A stretch of 64,000 nucleotides of DNA from Evernia prunastri (GCA_003184365.1 NKYR01000014.1:248001-312000), one strand, 5' to 3'; shown: positions 21,681 to 35,014, counted from the first letter of the stretch. Translations and numbers: made by a program. Notes: generated by a model not told the origin, from the sequence alone.

Positions 21681-23022
21681 TCCATCTCGTGTGAGAGTTG
21701 GTCGTATATCCTGTCAATGGCGGTTCACACAGTATGATCTTTGTTGCAGTTGCGTTGCATTTCACGGACGTGGAACGAGATGTTGGCGGCTGTGGGATCT
21801 CCTCACGGGACTCAAATTGCTCTGCTTATTACTAGCGGATACCCATTGTTGCATAAGGTAGCTTTTTCAACAGGATAGCGACGGGGTGGAGCAAGGTTTT
21901 GCATCATATGAAAGGATCTCCATGGCTTCCTCAGCGTATACCCCATTAGCATAGCTCATCTCAACCAGACACTCTAGCTCAATTGTCCAAATCAGCTCCT
22001 TGTCTCAAGATTGATCTACTCGAGATTAAAATCCAGTGCACGGGTGTACATATCCTCAGCGCAAAGAAAGATTACAAATCCTATCAGGAGGCTCCCTATC
22101 ATTTAAGGAAGGTAAGTACCAACAGCAGCGAACTGATTGGACTACGATCCATGAACTATCAATATCGACAGGCATAAGCCGACTGACTATAGGCTGCAAA
22201 CTTCCGAGAAAATTGATCCCAACCCCTGTGCTGTGGCAGCGGAAATCGACCCACTGCGAACAAAACAACGCTAGCCATTTCCACGAAAATACGTGACCAA
22301 ACACCCACACAATCGAGTGAACGTACTACAAACCTTGTGACGGCAGGGAAGATACAGTACCAGCCCCGTGTGTAGAGAGCAGGCCTAAAACCGTCGCCAG
22401 CGCGCGTGATTCGGGAGGGCGAGTTGGACCAGAGAGCTCGCACTCGGGGGAATAAGGAAGGAAGAAAGCAAGGGAAGATCCAAAGTGTGTCAAAGAGAGG
22501 GTACAGCATCGAAACGACGACGTCTGCGTCTGTGGGATAGGAGATTTTTTTCCGCGTTGACTATATTGCCCAAATAGGGCGAAAGGGAAGATCGACCGGT
22601 GTGATCACTGTCGTCGGCGAAGCCGTCGGATGTGCTGAGAGCGTCTTGATGGATTTTAAAGTGAGGTATGAAGACTCGTCGTGGGGAGTTTGTTCCCGTG
22701 GTTTCGACGCATGAGTAGGTACTAGGTCCGCCTTTTGGTATAAAATCCCAGCTTTCATGATTTTCTTTACACACTGCGACTGGGTACAGTTATCCATGGA
22801 ATCATCGACGAGATAGGAATACATACACAGAATACGTTTGCAACCGCACCCATGTCATCGATGAAGCTGAAAATGCATCTTGAGGGCTTAGGGAGCAAGA
22901 TTATCATGCAATCTACCTTAGGCAATACACATTCGTCGCTAAATTCAGGCCCCTTCTTTCTTCTCTAGACCGTTTCTTTCGAAACTCACCATTCCACCCA
23001 GTCGTACATAGCCTGAAATTAT
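21681..23022. other. Intergenic, no gene supported
   Basis: A 1.3-kb stretch between the DUF6604-type locus and the citrate synthase 3' end. Several short frames on both strands (for example 22824-22561 minus, ATG start) have no recognised motif. Nothing is called. Confidence 0.5.
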
Positions 23023-24656
23023 CTATAACTTTGCTCCAACAAGCTTCGCCCAAGCCTCGGTGCTAAAGGACTTGGGCCGCTCGATTGGCGCACCAACCGC
23101 ACGGTCAATGATCAGTTGTGGCAATACGCCAATGGCACGAGAAACACCGAAAAGGACCGTGTAGAAGCTGGCTTCGGTTAAACCGTAGTACTGTAGGAGA
23201 ACGCCAGAGTGCTATAAAAGAAGTCAGCTTCAGCCCTGCCTTGTCGTAGAGCTCAAGGAGCAACTTACAGCATCAACGTTGGGGAACGGATTCTTCGTCT
23301 TCCCATGCTCTGTCAAAACTCCTGGCGCAATCTTGTACACCTGACTGACGAGCTTGAACATTGGATCATCGGGCAAGTGACGTAGAGCAAATTGACGCTG
23401 AGAAACGTAGCGGGGGTCGGTCTTGCGGAGGACAGCGTGGCCATAGCCGGGAACGACTTGGCCGGATTTCAGGGTAGACCAGAGATAGTCCGTGATTGCC
23501 TTGTCGCTGAGATCGCTGCCGATCTGCTTCTTCATCTTTTGCAGCCAGTTGAGGACTTCTTGGTTGGCACTACGAAAGTAGTCAGTGGTGTGATACTGTA
23601 GGGATAGCAAGGGAGACGTACAGGCCGTGCAACGGACCAGCTAAACCATTGAGGCCTGCTGAGAGTGAGAGCATAGGAGAGCTAAGAGCGCTGCCGACCA
23701 AGTGCGTAGTGTGAGCGCTGACATTGCCGCCTTCGTGGTCGGTGTGAATCGTAAGATATAATCGCATTAACTCGATGAAGTCTTTGTTCTCGCTGAAGCC
23801 GAGCTGGTTGGCAAAGTTGTACGCGTAGTCCTTATCCTTCTGTACAGCGGGCACTTTACCATCTTTGTAGACGTTGCGGTAGATTCTAGCGGCGATAGTT
23901 GGCAGCTTGGCAATCAAATCCATTGAGTCTTCGAATGTGTGGCTCCAGTATTCGCTCTTGGGCATGCCCTTTGCATAAGCCTTTGCGAAAGCAGATTCAT
24001 GTTCCAGAGCTGTGACCGCAAGCGAGAATTGTGCCATCGGATGAAGGTCATTGGGACAGCGGTCGATGAGCTCTTCGATGAATTTGGGGACGTCAGAGCG
24101 CGCGGCCCATTCTGCTGAGAGATCTCGGACTTGCTGTTCACTGGGAACTTCACCGGTAAGGAGAAGCCAGAAGAGACCTGACGTTGGTTAGCTTCGCAGA
24201 GGGACCTGGGCTTTCGCATGTCTTATACCTTCTGGCAAAGGTTCTTCTCCTCCAGGAGCCTTGGGCAGCAACTTTTGACATTCTGGGATAGTCTTTCCCC
24301 GAAACCGAATGCCTTCTTCCGAGTCGAGAACAGAGCCTTCCCAGACGAGGGATTTGATACCGCGAGCTCCACCGTAGACTTGATCCAAAGTCACCTCGCC
24401 TACGACCTTGGAGCCGTAGACTTTTCTCAATTTCTTGATCTTCTCAATCTCGCCTGGGAGCTTCTCGGCGAATGACTCTTTGAGTGTCTAGGGACCGGTC
24501 AGCTAGCTCATACAGCGCCGTAGGTGTCGAGCTTACTTGTGTTTTGGCTGACGAGTAGCATCGTAAGCCGCTGAAAGCGGCAGCTTTAGCTGGAGATCGA
24601 ACAGAGCTCAGTGCTGGGCGCAAGGCAGCATTGCTGAAACGTAGAGCTGTTGCCAT
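23023..24656 (-). CDS. cit1: Citrate synthase, mitochondrial
   Basis: The enzyme condenses acetyl-CoA with oxaloacetate in the first step of the TCA cycle. The ATG at 24656 gives MATALRFSNAALRPALSSVR, a typical mitochondrial presequence. Then come the mature start (SFAEKLPGEIEKIKKLRK) and KVVGEVTLDQVYGGARGIK. Catalytic motifs are LAGPLHGLANQEVL (His), PGYGHAVLRKTDPR (His) and NPFPNVDAHSGVLLQYYGL (Asp). The final exon after an intron near 23270 encodes FYTVLFGVSRAIGVLPQL and ends EAWAKLVGAKL with TAG at 23023. Several introns are present. The length of about 470 residues is standard. Confidence 0.97.
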
Positions 24657-25605
24657 GATTGGCGTTTAGAGAATTTGCAAAGTCAATTGGGGAGTGGTGT
24701 TGCTTTGACAAAACGCAGAGCTCCCAAGTGAAAAGAAAATGGTGCAGCCCCGGCCAACCCCAACCCACGTAATTGTCCGGATTTATTAATGACCGCACAC
24801 TAACCTAGTCGTCTATGCCGATAATTACCGACTGTAAGCAATATTCTCTCGGCGACTCTCTTTCCGTCCCTCTACTCTCTCTCTCTCATCCTCGCTCTCT
24901 ACCTCTACCTCTACCTCTACCTCTACCTCTACCTCTATTTTCTCTCAGCTTTTTCTATCCCCTTAAACTCGCATCAGACCGGTCTAAGATTGTTAATGCT
25001 GTCGGTCTATTCCTTTCTCCTTTACAGACTGACAGCTATAGCCCTCCGGAATCAGAACCACTTGGAAGCTTGGCCCCCTAAAACTCGGAACTTGCCGGAT
25101 CCGATTAGCGTGAAAATCTCGATAACAAATTGGCCGCTTCTTACGTCTCTTTCTTTCCAACCTTAACAACATCTTCCACAACAATCACATTTCATCAGCA
25201 CAAGGAGACACCAGAATCGAACAAGCATCAACACATGGTCTAAAACTTAGGGAATACTAAGGTCTTGCATTAGCAGTAGTTTTGCAGGCTGTGGTGGCTC
25301 TGCGCTGATCGCCTTACTCAGATCTCGATTCGTGCGACACTCCAGCACCAGCTGTGTGACTCTTCACCACTCCGACCCTCCCCACCACTTCGACTCTGGA
25401 CTCTGTTCACTACCTGTCGACACTCACCTTCAAGCTCACGCGTTCTTCTCTCCTTTGTCACTTCAATAGCAAATACAAAAGGCATTACTGGCCACTGCTA
25501 CTAAGGCACTTAGTCGTACTGCGACCGTAATTTGTTCCTCGACCAAAGGCCCAGCTGAAATCGGCTGAAGTAAGCTGTATCTGTTGATCTTCTGATATCG
25601 CAGCA
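24657..25605. other. Intergenic between divergent genes, C/T-rich
   Basis: This holds the promoters of citrate synthase (minus) and the Nrd1-like gene (plus). It contains a long pyrimidine-rich tract (24845-24950) with a hexanucleotide microsatellite. No gene is supported. Confidence 0.6.
24897..24937. repeat. Hexanucleotide microsatellite (CTCTAC)n
   Basis: About seven near-perfect CTCTAC units sit inside a longer C/T-rich tract in the divergent promoter region. Confidence 0.9.
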
Positions 25606-28277
25606 ATGTCGTGTGTAGCAGAGCTCGACACTATACTCCAGTCCATGTTAGCGTTGAGGCCACCCGGAGTGACTGGGGGAAAGATCCAAAGCATCACCGC
25701 TCTCTGCAATGCAAATATACAAGTACGTTGCCCACACATCAAACCTTGCCTTCTACCTTACGCAGCAGTCACTGACTTGTCTGGTTCCCCTCAGTCCGAG
25801 ACCGTCCTCATCCAACGCGTTTACACACACTTCAAAAAGGCTCCTTCATCACATAAGTTAGGCGTTCTCTATGTTGTAGACTCTGTAACACGAGCATGGG
25901 TAGAGCAGGCACGCAAGGCGGGGCAGACTTTTGGGCCATCTGCACCAGATGGTACTTTCGCTGCCGGTGTCAACCGTGTGACTGAATTGTTGCCTTCATT
26001 CATGACAGATATTCTCACCAATTGCCCTGAAGAACAAAAGGTACGATTCCTAGACGGCATGCTTGGGGCTATGGATCAGTTGGTTATCAGCATAGGTGCT
26101 TGCACTGCTGTGGCCATTCTGATCTGTCCACATAAAAACAAGAAAATCCGTCATTCCCCCGTACTTTTCTGTAATTCCATACTCACGTATATTTCTACGC
26201 ATTAGGCTAGACTGCTGAAGCTCATTGATATTTGGGAGCGCGGAAGTACATTTCCGAGCAACATGCTTGACAGCTTCAAGCAGAAGCTAACCGCTCCTCC
26301 TCCCTATGGTAAGAATTTCCCCCAAAAATCAATCGTTTTTTGAGGACGAGGAAAATACAAGTTTGAATGTAATATGGCTTCTGATACATTTCTTTGGTCT
26401 GTAGATCCTCGATCGACGACGCCTACTGGAACCCCCCCAAAGGAATTCATTCCCCTCAACGAATCAAGTGGAAATATCGCAGCTGCTGGTGCTCCTCGAG
26501 CGGACACAACGCAGATTCTGAAGGCTCTCGCTGATATGGCTAAGACGAATACTACTGCAGCGCCTGGAATGCCTTCCCAGGCTAGTCCAATCAATGTACC
26601 AAACTTACAGAATGCATATCAGCAGCATATGAACTCGTCCGTAAACCCAGCTACTTCTACACCGCATTATGTTCAGCCTGTAAATGTACCTGGAGCCACA
26701 ATTGGCGCAAACCCATTTGCTGGAATAATGAGTAGTGCTTCGAACTTTGGTCTGAATCAGGGTATGCCCGGTGGGCAAACAAACGTGAACGCAAACCCAG
26801 TGATGCCGCAAGGAACCTCGCCTGAAGCTCTTCAGCAACAGGTCCAACTTATTCAAATGCTACAAGCGCAAGGTGTCCCACAAGACCAGTGGGCCACTGT
26901 GCTTCAAGTTCTGATGGCTGCTGGCACTGTCGGTGGTGGTGCTTCCAACGCTCCGGCCCAGCCCAGCTGGCAGCAGAATGGAGGGAGGGATGATTCATCA
27001 CGTGATCGTAATGGGTATGATAACTCCTCGTACAATATGCGCTCCCCTTCTGGCCGATATAGAGGCCATCGTTCGCGCTCCCGGTCACCCAGTGGCTATA
27101 ATCGACGTCGCGAACCCACTCCACCTCGTCGGCGTGATAGCCCCAGCTACGGCGATTATGGTCGTGGCGGCAGGTCAGGCCGCCAGGAGAGAAACCGAAA
27201 TGAATATCGTCAAAGAAGCCCGCAAGCTCCTTATCGTAGGAGTGACAGTCCCCGACAGGAGCAAGCGTTGCCACCTCCAGGACCGAGAAATTTGCAGTAC
27301 GATCTTTCGCTTCCCTCTAACCACATCAAGGGTAAGCCGAGCCAACCCCACGAAAGATGCTCCATCCGTACATACTGACAATCACAAAGTCCTCAGTCGA
27401 ACTCTATTCGTCGGTGGTGTAACGTAAGTAAATTCGATGTTCCTAAGTTTCCAAAAAAACAAAAAACAAAAGAGAGGTCTCTAATGATCTCCAAGTTCCT
27501 CGGAAGATGTTCTGCGGGGAATATTTCAGGCTTTCGGGATAGTGCAGACATGCATCGTCAATGTCGACAAGCGCCACGCCTTTGTCAAGATGCTCTCACG
27601 AAGCGACGCAATGACTGCGAAAGAAGGAATGGAGCGTTACAAATCAGCTGAGATGCAGCTTCGAGTAAGTTCATTGTCATTCTTCAGTTCAAGAATCCTT
27701 TCGGCACCAATCATTTTCCTCTACTGACTTACATAATCTAGACTCGTTGGGGTGTCGGCTTCGGGCCCCGTGATTGTAGCGACTACCAGACTGGTATCAG
27801 CATCATTCCCATCGACCGCCTTACTGATGCAGACCGTAAATGGATGTTGTCAGCAGAATATGGTGGCACTGGTGGCAAGCCTATCGAGCCAGGAATCGTC
27901 GTCGAAGAGCCGGATATTGAGATCGGTGCCGGTGTCTCGTCGAAAGGTAAACCGCCTCCATCCTCTTCCCCAGTTAAGATATAATACCAATCTTCTACAT
28001 AGCAATCAGCAGACGTATGGCTACAGACAAAGGTGGCCAACAAGGCCCGCGCTCTACTCGAGATCCGCCAAGCAGTTCGAACCCTCCACCTCAACAGCAA
28101 CGCTATCGTCAGCCAGAGCGCAACGACAACCGTGACAACAACACCATCGGTGTCGCTCCTGCCGTTCCTGGCTTTGGATTCCAATTCCCGGGCATGCCAA
28201 ATGGGTTCCAATTTCCGCCAGGGTTCATCATGCCCGGGACTACGCCGGCGCAGCCCCCGCCACCTGGAGCTACTTGA
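25606..28277 (+). CDS. seb1: Nrd1/Seb1-type transcription termination factor (CID + RRM)
   Basis: These nuclear proteins bind the RNA polymerase II C-terminal domain and nascent RNA, and direct termination and poly(A)-site choice. The N-terminal CID is spread over several exons: ELDTILQSMLALRPPGVTGG, HKLGVLYVVDSVTRAWVEQA, LLKLIDIWERGSTFPSNMLD. Next is a Gln/Asn/Pro-rich linker and an RS-like region (RSRSRSPSGYNRRREPTPPR). The RRM follows with RTLFVGGVT (RNP2-like) and RHAFVKMLSR (RNP1-like), then the family signature TRWGVGFGPRDCSDYQTGIS. The C-terminus is Pro/Gln-rich and ends PAQPPPPGAT. There are at least six introns. Exon borders in the CID are approximate. Confidence 0.9.
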
Positions 28278-29497
28278 ATGCTCAGCTTCTTCTATGGATT
28301 GACCGACGAGTAGCATGGCAATCAGGGCGTTAATTGGTTCTAGCGACATACCCACAACGGCGTCTCGTGATAGACTTGCACATCGGACTGGCGAGCAGAG
28401 AAGTACGGATCTTCCCGAGCTTTCTCATATCTTCATTTCTTCCAGGCACGGCGGTGCGACCGGCCATCTGTTTATTCCATTCAATCAACTGCACTGCAGC
28501 AGTATTTCAGAAATTGTTCGATCCTCAGCACGTTGCAAGGTGTTGGAGGGACTTGCCAAAGGAGCGACGTATGCTCCAGAGACCGCTGCTCGTCCTAAGG
28601 TAGAGAGACGTACTCGGTGATGCGTGTAATTAAGATCAAGAGCGAGTTTGCGTGCAGCAATGACATACAATTACAATCAAACTTCACCAAAAGTATCATG
28701 TTGCAAGGGGAAGGCCCTGACTTTAGTCTCGTAGTACCAAACGCCAACTCCTTGCTCCATCCATCCTCCCATCATCTTCTCACAGCCCAACCATGCCTGA
28801 AATTAACAACAGCTATCACAACTATTATGACTAGCGACATCTCCGGCGCTATACTGGCTACGCCGAACAGCGCATTGACATTACATATATCTCTCATTCA
28901 GGCAGAGGACTGCTAACGTGCGATTATTCTGCTGTGATTGTTTGAGGGCTCTGGTGAGATGCGCTAAGCTGGTTGATCTAAAGGGAACTCACATACATCG
29001 GTATTAGTTGACAAGGTAAAGGCGACAGCAAGGGGAGTACGAGGGGATTGGTACCACTGTGAAAGCGGATATTTTGATGTTGGTTGTGATGTGTGTGTGT
29101 CTATGGTTTTTTGAGGCAGACCATCAATTCTATGATGGAGAATGTCTGAAGGCCTTTACTCATTCTAGTCAATCCAATTTAAGAATGAACACCACGCTCA
29201 AAGGCTATTATACCTATTTATCGCCTTCGGTTTCAGGGCAGCTCACTAACAGATTCGGCAACCACAAGTCGTACCTCCCTTCTTCAACTATTCTTTGAGA
29301 TATACCCACCACCATGGCAAGAGCATCCCATCATTCTGTTCCTTCTCAACAGTCTATACTCTATCGACTGCATGTTTACTCTTACAACATACCTTGCTCC
29401 GGCGTCTTTCCCGTCAGCATCAACAGCAATATCGGATTATACACTTCTTATTGCATACTACGACGTATATCGATCCCATATGGGGAAGGAATACGAG
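28278..29497. other. Intergenic, no gene supported
   Basis: This covers the 3' flank of the Nrd1/Seb1 gene and the promoter of the H+-ATPase gene. Overlapping short frames at 28315-28620 look like chance. A T/G-rich patch lies at 29070-29110. Confidence 0.5.
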
Positions 29498-32400
29498 ATG
29501 GACAGCACAGCACCTGATACGAGCGTTGCTGGCTCAAATTCTGTCAATCCGCTCACTCAAGACCGCTCCGATGAGAACCGAAAACCTAGCAATTCAGACC
29601 GGTTCTCTCCTACAGACCGGTCCTCTCCTAGTGTCCAACACAGCGGGCATCAAGACCACGCGATATCCATTTCCCAAGACGCTCCAGCCCAGCTCGATAC
29701 CGTTCCCACGAACACTGATGCGGTCGCAGACTTCGACGCACTGCTTGCCTCGCTTGACTCAGATGACGAAGAAGAGCTGACCACCGAAGACAAAATCCCT
29801 ACAGTCGGAGAGGCGAGGGCCGTTCCCACTGTGCTGCTAGAGACATCTCCCAATCGGGGCTTAGATGACGCTGAGGTCCTCTCAAGGAGGAAGAGGTATG
29901 GGTGGAACTTGATGAAAGAGGAGAATCCTTGCATACTCAAGAAATTTCTCAAGTTCTTCGTCGGGCCGATCCAGTGTGTCATGCTTGTAGGTTGGGATAC
30001 ACACCACTCAAGCGGGTTTCTCCTTAAGGCTCATTTCCCGCGAGACGAGTGGTTTCCAGCTGACATGGCTTTTGTAGTTGGCTTTTGTACTGGCTGCAGG
30101 CTTGCAAGACTGGATCGATCTTGGAGTTATTGCCGGCTTGCTCTTGCTTAACGCCGTTGTTGGCTTCATCCAGGATTATCAAGCTGGGAACATTGTGAAT
30201 GCACTAAAGCACACGTTGGCACAGACAGGTACAGTCATGCGCAACGGCGGGATTCTCGACGTTGTCGATGTGGCCGGCCTTGTTCCGGGGGACCTTGTCC
30301 ACCTTGATGAGGTACGTTTCGATATGTTCTGAGCCTAGCTGATCAAGCACAAAGGGCTGACATCGACCGCTCTAGGGCACCATCGTCCCGGCGGACGGTA
30401 TCTTCATTACCCCTGACGCCCACTTGCAGGTCGATCAGTCCTCAGTTACCGGAGAATCGTTCGCTGTGCAAAGGAAAGTGAGCGAGACCATCTATCAGTC
30501 TTCGACAATCAAGCGTGGAGAAGGCTACATGATGGTCACAGCAATCGGTGATAGCACGGCTGTTGGCCGCTCTGCCGCCCTCGTCAACGCCGCCGCAGCA
30601 GGCAGTGGTCATTTCACTCAGGTACTACGCGGTATCGGTACTGCTCTATTGGTCCTTGTCGTCGTCACGCTGTTCGTTGTCTGGGTATCCTCGTTCTATC
30701 GGTCAAACCCCATTGTTCAGATTTTGACATTCACGCTCGCCATCACCATGGTCGGCGTGCCAGTCGGTCTCCCAGCCGTCGTCACTACCACAATGGCTGT
30801 TGGTGCGGCATTCCTAGCAAAGAAGCGGGCTATTGTACAGAATTTGTCCGCCATTGAATCCCTTGCTGGGGTGGAGATTCTATGCAGTGATAAGTAAGTT
30901 GGAAAAACTTCCCCAGAACCCTTCACGCGACTATCCTCCAATGACAACTAGATCGTTCTTCACGTCTCCCATACCGCATGCCCTTGAGGGTCTTATATTA
31001 CCAGCCATGAGCCGAGTCCAATTACTAAAAATCTTATTTCTAGGACCGGCACCCTTACAAAGAACAAGTTGTCGCTAGGAGAGCCGTACATGTTTTCAGG
31101 GTTCGACCCAAGCGAGCTAATGCTCACAGCTTGCCTAGCTGCTTCACGCAAGAAGCGTGGAATTGATGCAATCGACAAAGCTTTTCTAAAGGCAATCAAG
31201 CATTATCCTGGTATCCAAGACATGCTCATGAACTTTGAAACTATTGAGTTTACACCATTCGACCCTGTCTCCAAAAAGGTAACGGCTCTGGTGCAATCAC
31301 CTCGAGGTGAAAAAGTCATCTGCGTCAAAGGAGCACCAGCAAGCATCATGAGAACGGTCCTGGAAGCCGGTCCGCTATCCGAAGAGACAATCAAAGAATA
31401 CAATGATAAAGTGGCTGATTTCGCAAGTCGTGGCTTCCGTTCCCTCGGAATTGCTCACAAGCGAGCCGATAGCCCTTGGCAGCTCTTGGGTATTGTGCCA
31501 TGTTTCGATCCGCCTCGTCATGACACCGCCAGGACAGTCCGCGAAGCTATTGATCTTGGGTTGAAGATCAAGATTTTGACGGGCGACGCTGTTGGTATTG
31601 CTAAGGAGACCTCCCGTCAACTGGCCCTAGGTGAAAACGTTTACAACTCTGAGAAGCTCGGACTTGGTGGTGGAGGGGACATGCCAGGATCTGCAATCTA
31701 TGACTTCGTTGAAGCCGCTGATGGTTTCGCCGAAGTCTTCCCTCAGCATAAATACAATGTGGTCGATATCCTGCAACAGCGAGGCTACTTAGTTGCAATG
31801 ACAGGTGACGGTGTGAATGACGCTCCTTCGCTCAAAAAGGCTGATACCGGAATCGCTGTGGAAGGGGCCTCGGATGCAGCACGTTCTGCCGCGGACATTG
31901 TATTCCTGGCACCTGGTCTTTCCGCTATCATTGATGCAATCAAAACTTCACGACAGATCTTCCACAGAATGCATGCGTACGTTGTGTATCGTATCGCATT
32001 GTCTCTGCATATGGCTATCTTCCTGGGCCTTTGGATTGCCGTTTTCAATGAGAGCTTGAAGATACAACTTGTGGTATTCATAGCCATTTTCGCAGACATC
32101 GCCACACTGACGATCGCTTACGATAAGGCGCCGTTCTCGCGAAGTCCAGTCAAGTGGAATTTGCCAAAGCTCTGGGGTATGTCGATCGTTATGGGACTCA
32201 TCCTGGCTGGGGCATCTTTGATATGTCTGACCACAATGAGACCGAATGGATCTGCTCGGTCTGTAGACGACATCGTACACGGGGGTATAGCCGAGAACGT
32301 TGGAAAAATGGACTCGATTCTGTTCCTTGAAATCGCTCTTACGGAGAATTGGTTGATCTTTATCACCCGTGCTGATGGCGCGTTCTGGACTTCTTGGCCA

Positions 32401-32769
32401 TCCTGGCAGCTGATATCGGCTGTTTTGACCGTTGATGTGGTCGCGACAATGTTCTGTGTTTTCGGATTGCTCAACGGCGGCCAAAAACAGCTAATAAACC
32501 ACCTGATCACGACAGCGCGAGTGTGGGTCTTTTCCTTTGGTGTATTCAGTTTGATGGCTGGCGTTTACTACCTTTTGAACAATTCTGTGGCATTTGATCA
32601 AATCATGCACGGAAAATGGCCACGCAAAAGGAAAGATAGAGACGCAGGTATGGAAGATTTGGGTATGTTGCACCCACAATTGATCATTCTTGAAGGGATG
32701 AGTGCTGACTTTTGAGGGGTAGCTTTTGCTCTTGACAGGCTTTCTCGGCAGCACGATATGGCTGTCTGA
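29498..32769 (+). CDS. pma1: Plasma-membrane H+-ATPase, P3A type (Pma1-like)
   Basis: This proton pump energises the plasma membrane and holds cytosolic pH. The N-terminal region is Asp/Ser-rich (DFDALLASLDSDDEEELTTE) and is followed by DAEVLSRRKRYGWNLMKEE. Membrane and actuator parts include LLLLNAVVGFIQDYQAG and DQSSVTGES (TGES loop). The phosphorylation site CSDKTGTLTKNKLSL is split by an intron at 30895. The ATP-binding motif is KGAPAS and the hinge is MTGDGVNDAPSLKKADTGIA; LTGDAVGIAKETSRQLALG also fits. An intron I place at 32663-32722 gives a C-terminus ALDRLSRQHDMAV, close to the Pma1 tail QRVSTQHE; unspliced reading gives an unrelated tail. ATG 29498 or 29480 are both possible. The sequence is divergent from the main fungal Pma1, so this may be a second isoform. 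Confidence 0.93.
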
Positions 32770-33293
32770 AGGATACTCCCGGCGGCAAAGTGGAAAGTTT
32801 CTAGGGTTGGTTTCGGGCGTCAAAAGTTGGTTTGTACCTTAGGAAGTTAGGGTTCAGGCCTGTTGTTACCTTAAGGTACCTTACCTTATTACTAAGGTAG
32901 CTTAAAAGGTGTAGACCTCATATACTTAGAGTAATTGTTGACCTTTTTGTATAAATTAAGTCACCTTCTATGATAATAAACATGTTCATCCTTCATTATT
33001 CCACATTCCATTAACTACCCTCGTACACACTTTTCGATACGCCAGAATAGTGACATTTCTTACAATTGATCATCAGAAGTCATACAATGGAAATGCATGA
33101 ACTCCACCTGGACAGCAATCTTGGAAAACGTAACTGATCGTACCTGCCTGCAGCACTCTTAAATCAATTCATTCCACGGATCTCTCATTTATGACAGCAT
33201 GTTGCTCACCCTTAGCTACGCTTCCAATCCACTTTCTCTATCTACCTTGACCTTCCAGTCCGACTTCGTTGTGAAAGACTGCTTGCAACAACC
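32770..33293. other. Intergenic with a palindromic TACCTTAAGGTACCTTA patch
   Basis: Between the H+-ATPase and the DCAF4-like gene. At 32868-32905 there are alternating ACCTTA/TAAGGT motifs in direct and inverted order. The rest is AT-rich. No gene is seen. Confidence 0.5.
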
Positions 33294-35014
33294 ATGCCAC
33301 CTGCACTCCCAGGCTTTTGTTATGACGCCGAGAGAAAGAAGTACTTCAAGATCCAAGCCGATCATGTTGCAGCATCTGGTTCCGCTAGTAAGTACTCCAA
33401 GGCGGCCGTCAAGAGAGAAGCGGAGGAGCAGCGCGAGCGGAAGCGGAGGAAGTTGCACGATGAACGGGAGAGGAAGATGAGGGTCCAGCGGTCGAGGATG
33501 CTGGCGAGTCCGCTCGGTGGGGGCTGTGGTGTTACGAGGGAGCACGGCGTGACGGTGTTCGAGAGAAGTACCATGATGAGAGCCTGGGCGCAGGGTCTCG
33601 AGAGAAAGAAAGTCATGGAGTACGAGCAACCGAACGGCGGCTCTGGGCGGTTCTTGTTCGATTCGGCCATTGGGGTTCTTAGGTGCACTGAGGCACGTGG
33701 TGGTAATATGCATTTCGAGAAGAATTTTGTGCTCCCTGATGATGGTGGTGCGGGGGCTGAGATATCCACGATGTCTTTTCATTATCAATCTGAGGTAAAT
33801 GCTTGCCAGGTCGGACGGTTGTTTGGGACTGATGACTTGGTGTGACATAGATTACGTCGATGGCCCTCTCTCCGTCAAGGGTGCTCCTGTGAGTACTGAT
33901 GAACAATTGCAACGTTCTGTTGTTGTCCTAGCACCTTTGCTTTCAATCTAAACACTGGTCGTTCCATGCAAACCGTGCTTAAGTCATTGATTCTATCAGC
34001 TATGCTCACTTCGACTCTTCTGCACGCTGAAGTCTTGTTTGGAATCCATTCTTGTCTAGCTGGCTCCGCTTCCGTTCCATCCTTTTCATCGAAACAGTAC
34101 ACCGTCGAAAGACGGCATCAGATTCGACACACTAATCCTCGAGCAGGACAACAACTATGGGTAGCGGCCATTACCCCTGCGCTCACCTGGTCGGACTCGT
34201 CGAGCCGGAGGATTTCAGGGCGGAGGACGAGCCATATGTAAGCGAATCGGTTGGTAGGGGCCACGCTCTGCTGCCGTACGCACACCGCGGCTCCACTTTC
34301 TTCCAATTACGATTGAGGTCTACGTTCTGGGGTTCTTCATCCCGCCCTGACCCTACAGTTTCCGATTTTGCCATCGCTACCTCGCACGGTACGGACCTCA
34401 TCGCAGAATCTCAATCTCGGTGGTCGTTTGGTCGAACGCAGACCTTCAGGACTCAGGACTTTCGCGCCCGGGCCGAGGTGTTGTCTGTGGACTGGCTCGA
34501 TAGAAACACCATACTGAATGGGTGTCGAGACGGCACAGTGACATTGTGGGACGCAAGGACGCATGGCAGCGATGGAACGAGCTCGCCCGTGAAGCATCCG
34601 AGTTGTATCAATCATGTCAGGAAGCTTGACGCGAATAGGATGGTAGTCGCTGGGTTGGAGAGGCAGATGGCGACCTACGATTTACGATACCTACGACCCA
34701 CAGACGATCCCACTAACGATTTCACGAGACCTTATGTGGAGTTCCCAGGGTACGGGAACAACGAGCTCAATGGTGCCGCGGTCGGATTTGACGTCCGCGA
34801 GAATCTTGTTGCGGCGGGCACGGATGGGAGAGGGGTGCAGCTTTTCGATGGGCCGAGTGGGCGGGAGGTGATGATGGGGGGCATGGGAGGGGATATGGGG
34901 AGGAAGTTTGAAGGGCCCGCGAGGTGCTTACAGTTTTCGGAGATGGAGCACAAGGGAAATGGGTTGAAGCTGTTTGTGGGTGGTGTGAAGGGGGTTGAGC
35001 AGTGGACTTGGTGA
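33294..35014 (+). CDS. WD40-repeat protein, DCAF4/WDR21-like
   Basis: The N-terminus PPALPGFCYDAERKKYFKI matches the start typical of DCAF4 (WDR21) proteins, which are candidate substrate receptors of CUL4-DDB1 ubiquitin ligases. A basic, charged helix follows (KREAEEQRERKRRKLHDERE). WD-like segments are VLSVDWLDRNTILNGCRDG followed by TVTLWDART, MATYDLRYL, and GVQLFDGPSGRE. The coding frame passes through introns near 33793-33846, 33892-34099 and 34155-34217; the last joins DTLILEQDNNYG to AEDEPYVSESVGRG. The exon structure between 33892 and 34100 is uncertain, and a small exon there may be missed. The stop follows GVEQWTW. Confidence 0.7.

Noticed and set aside
22561..22824. Minus-strand ATG frame of 87 codons
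   Set aside because: No motif and no splice support; it overlaps other frames of similar quality.
28315..28620. Two overlapping plus-strand frames after the Nrd1/Seb1-like gene
   Set aside because: They lie in the probable 3' UTR, overlap in two phases and have no recognisable features.
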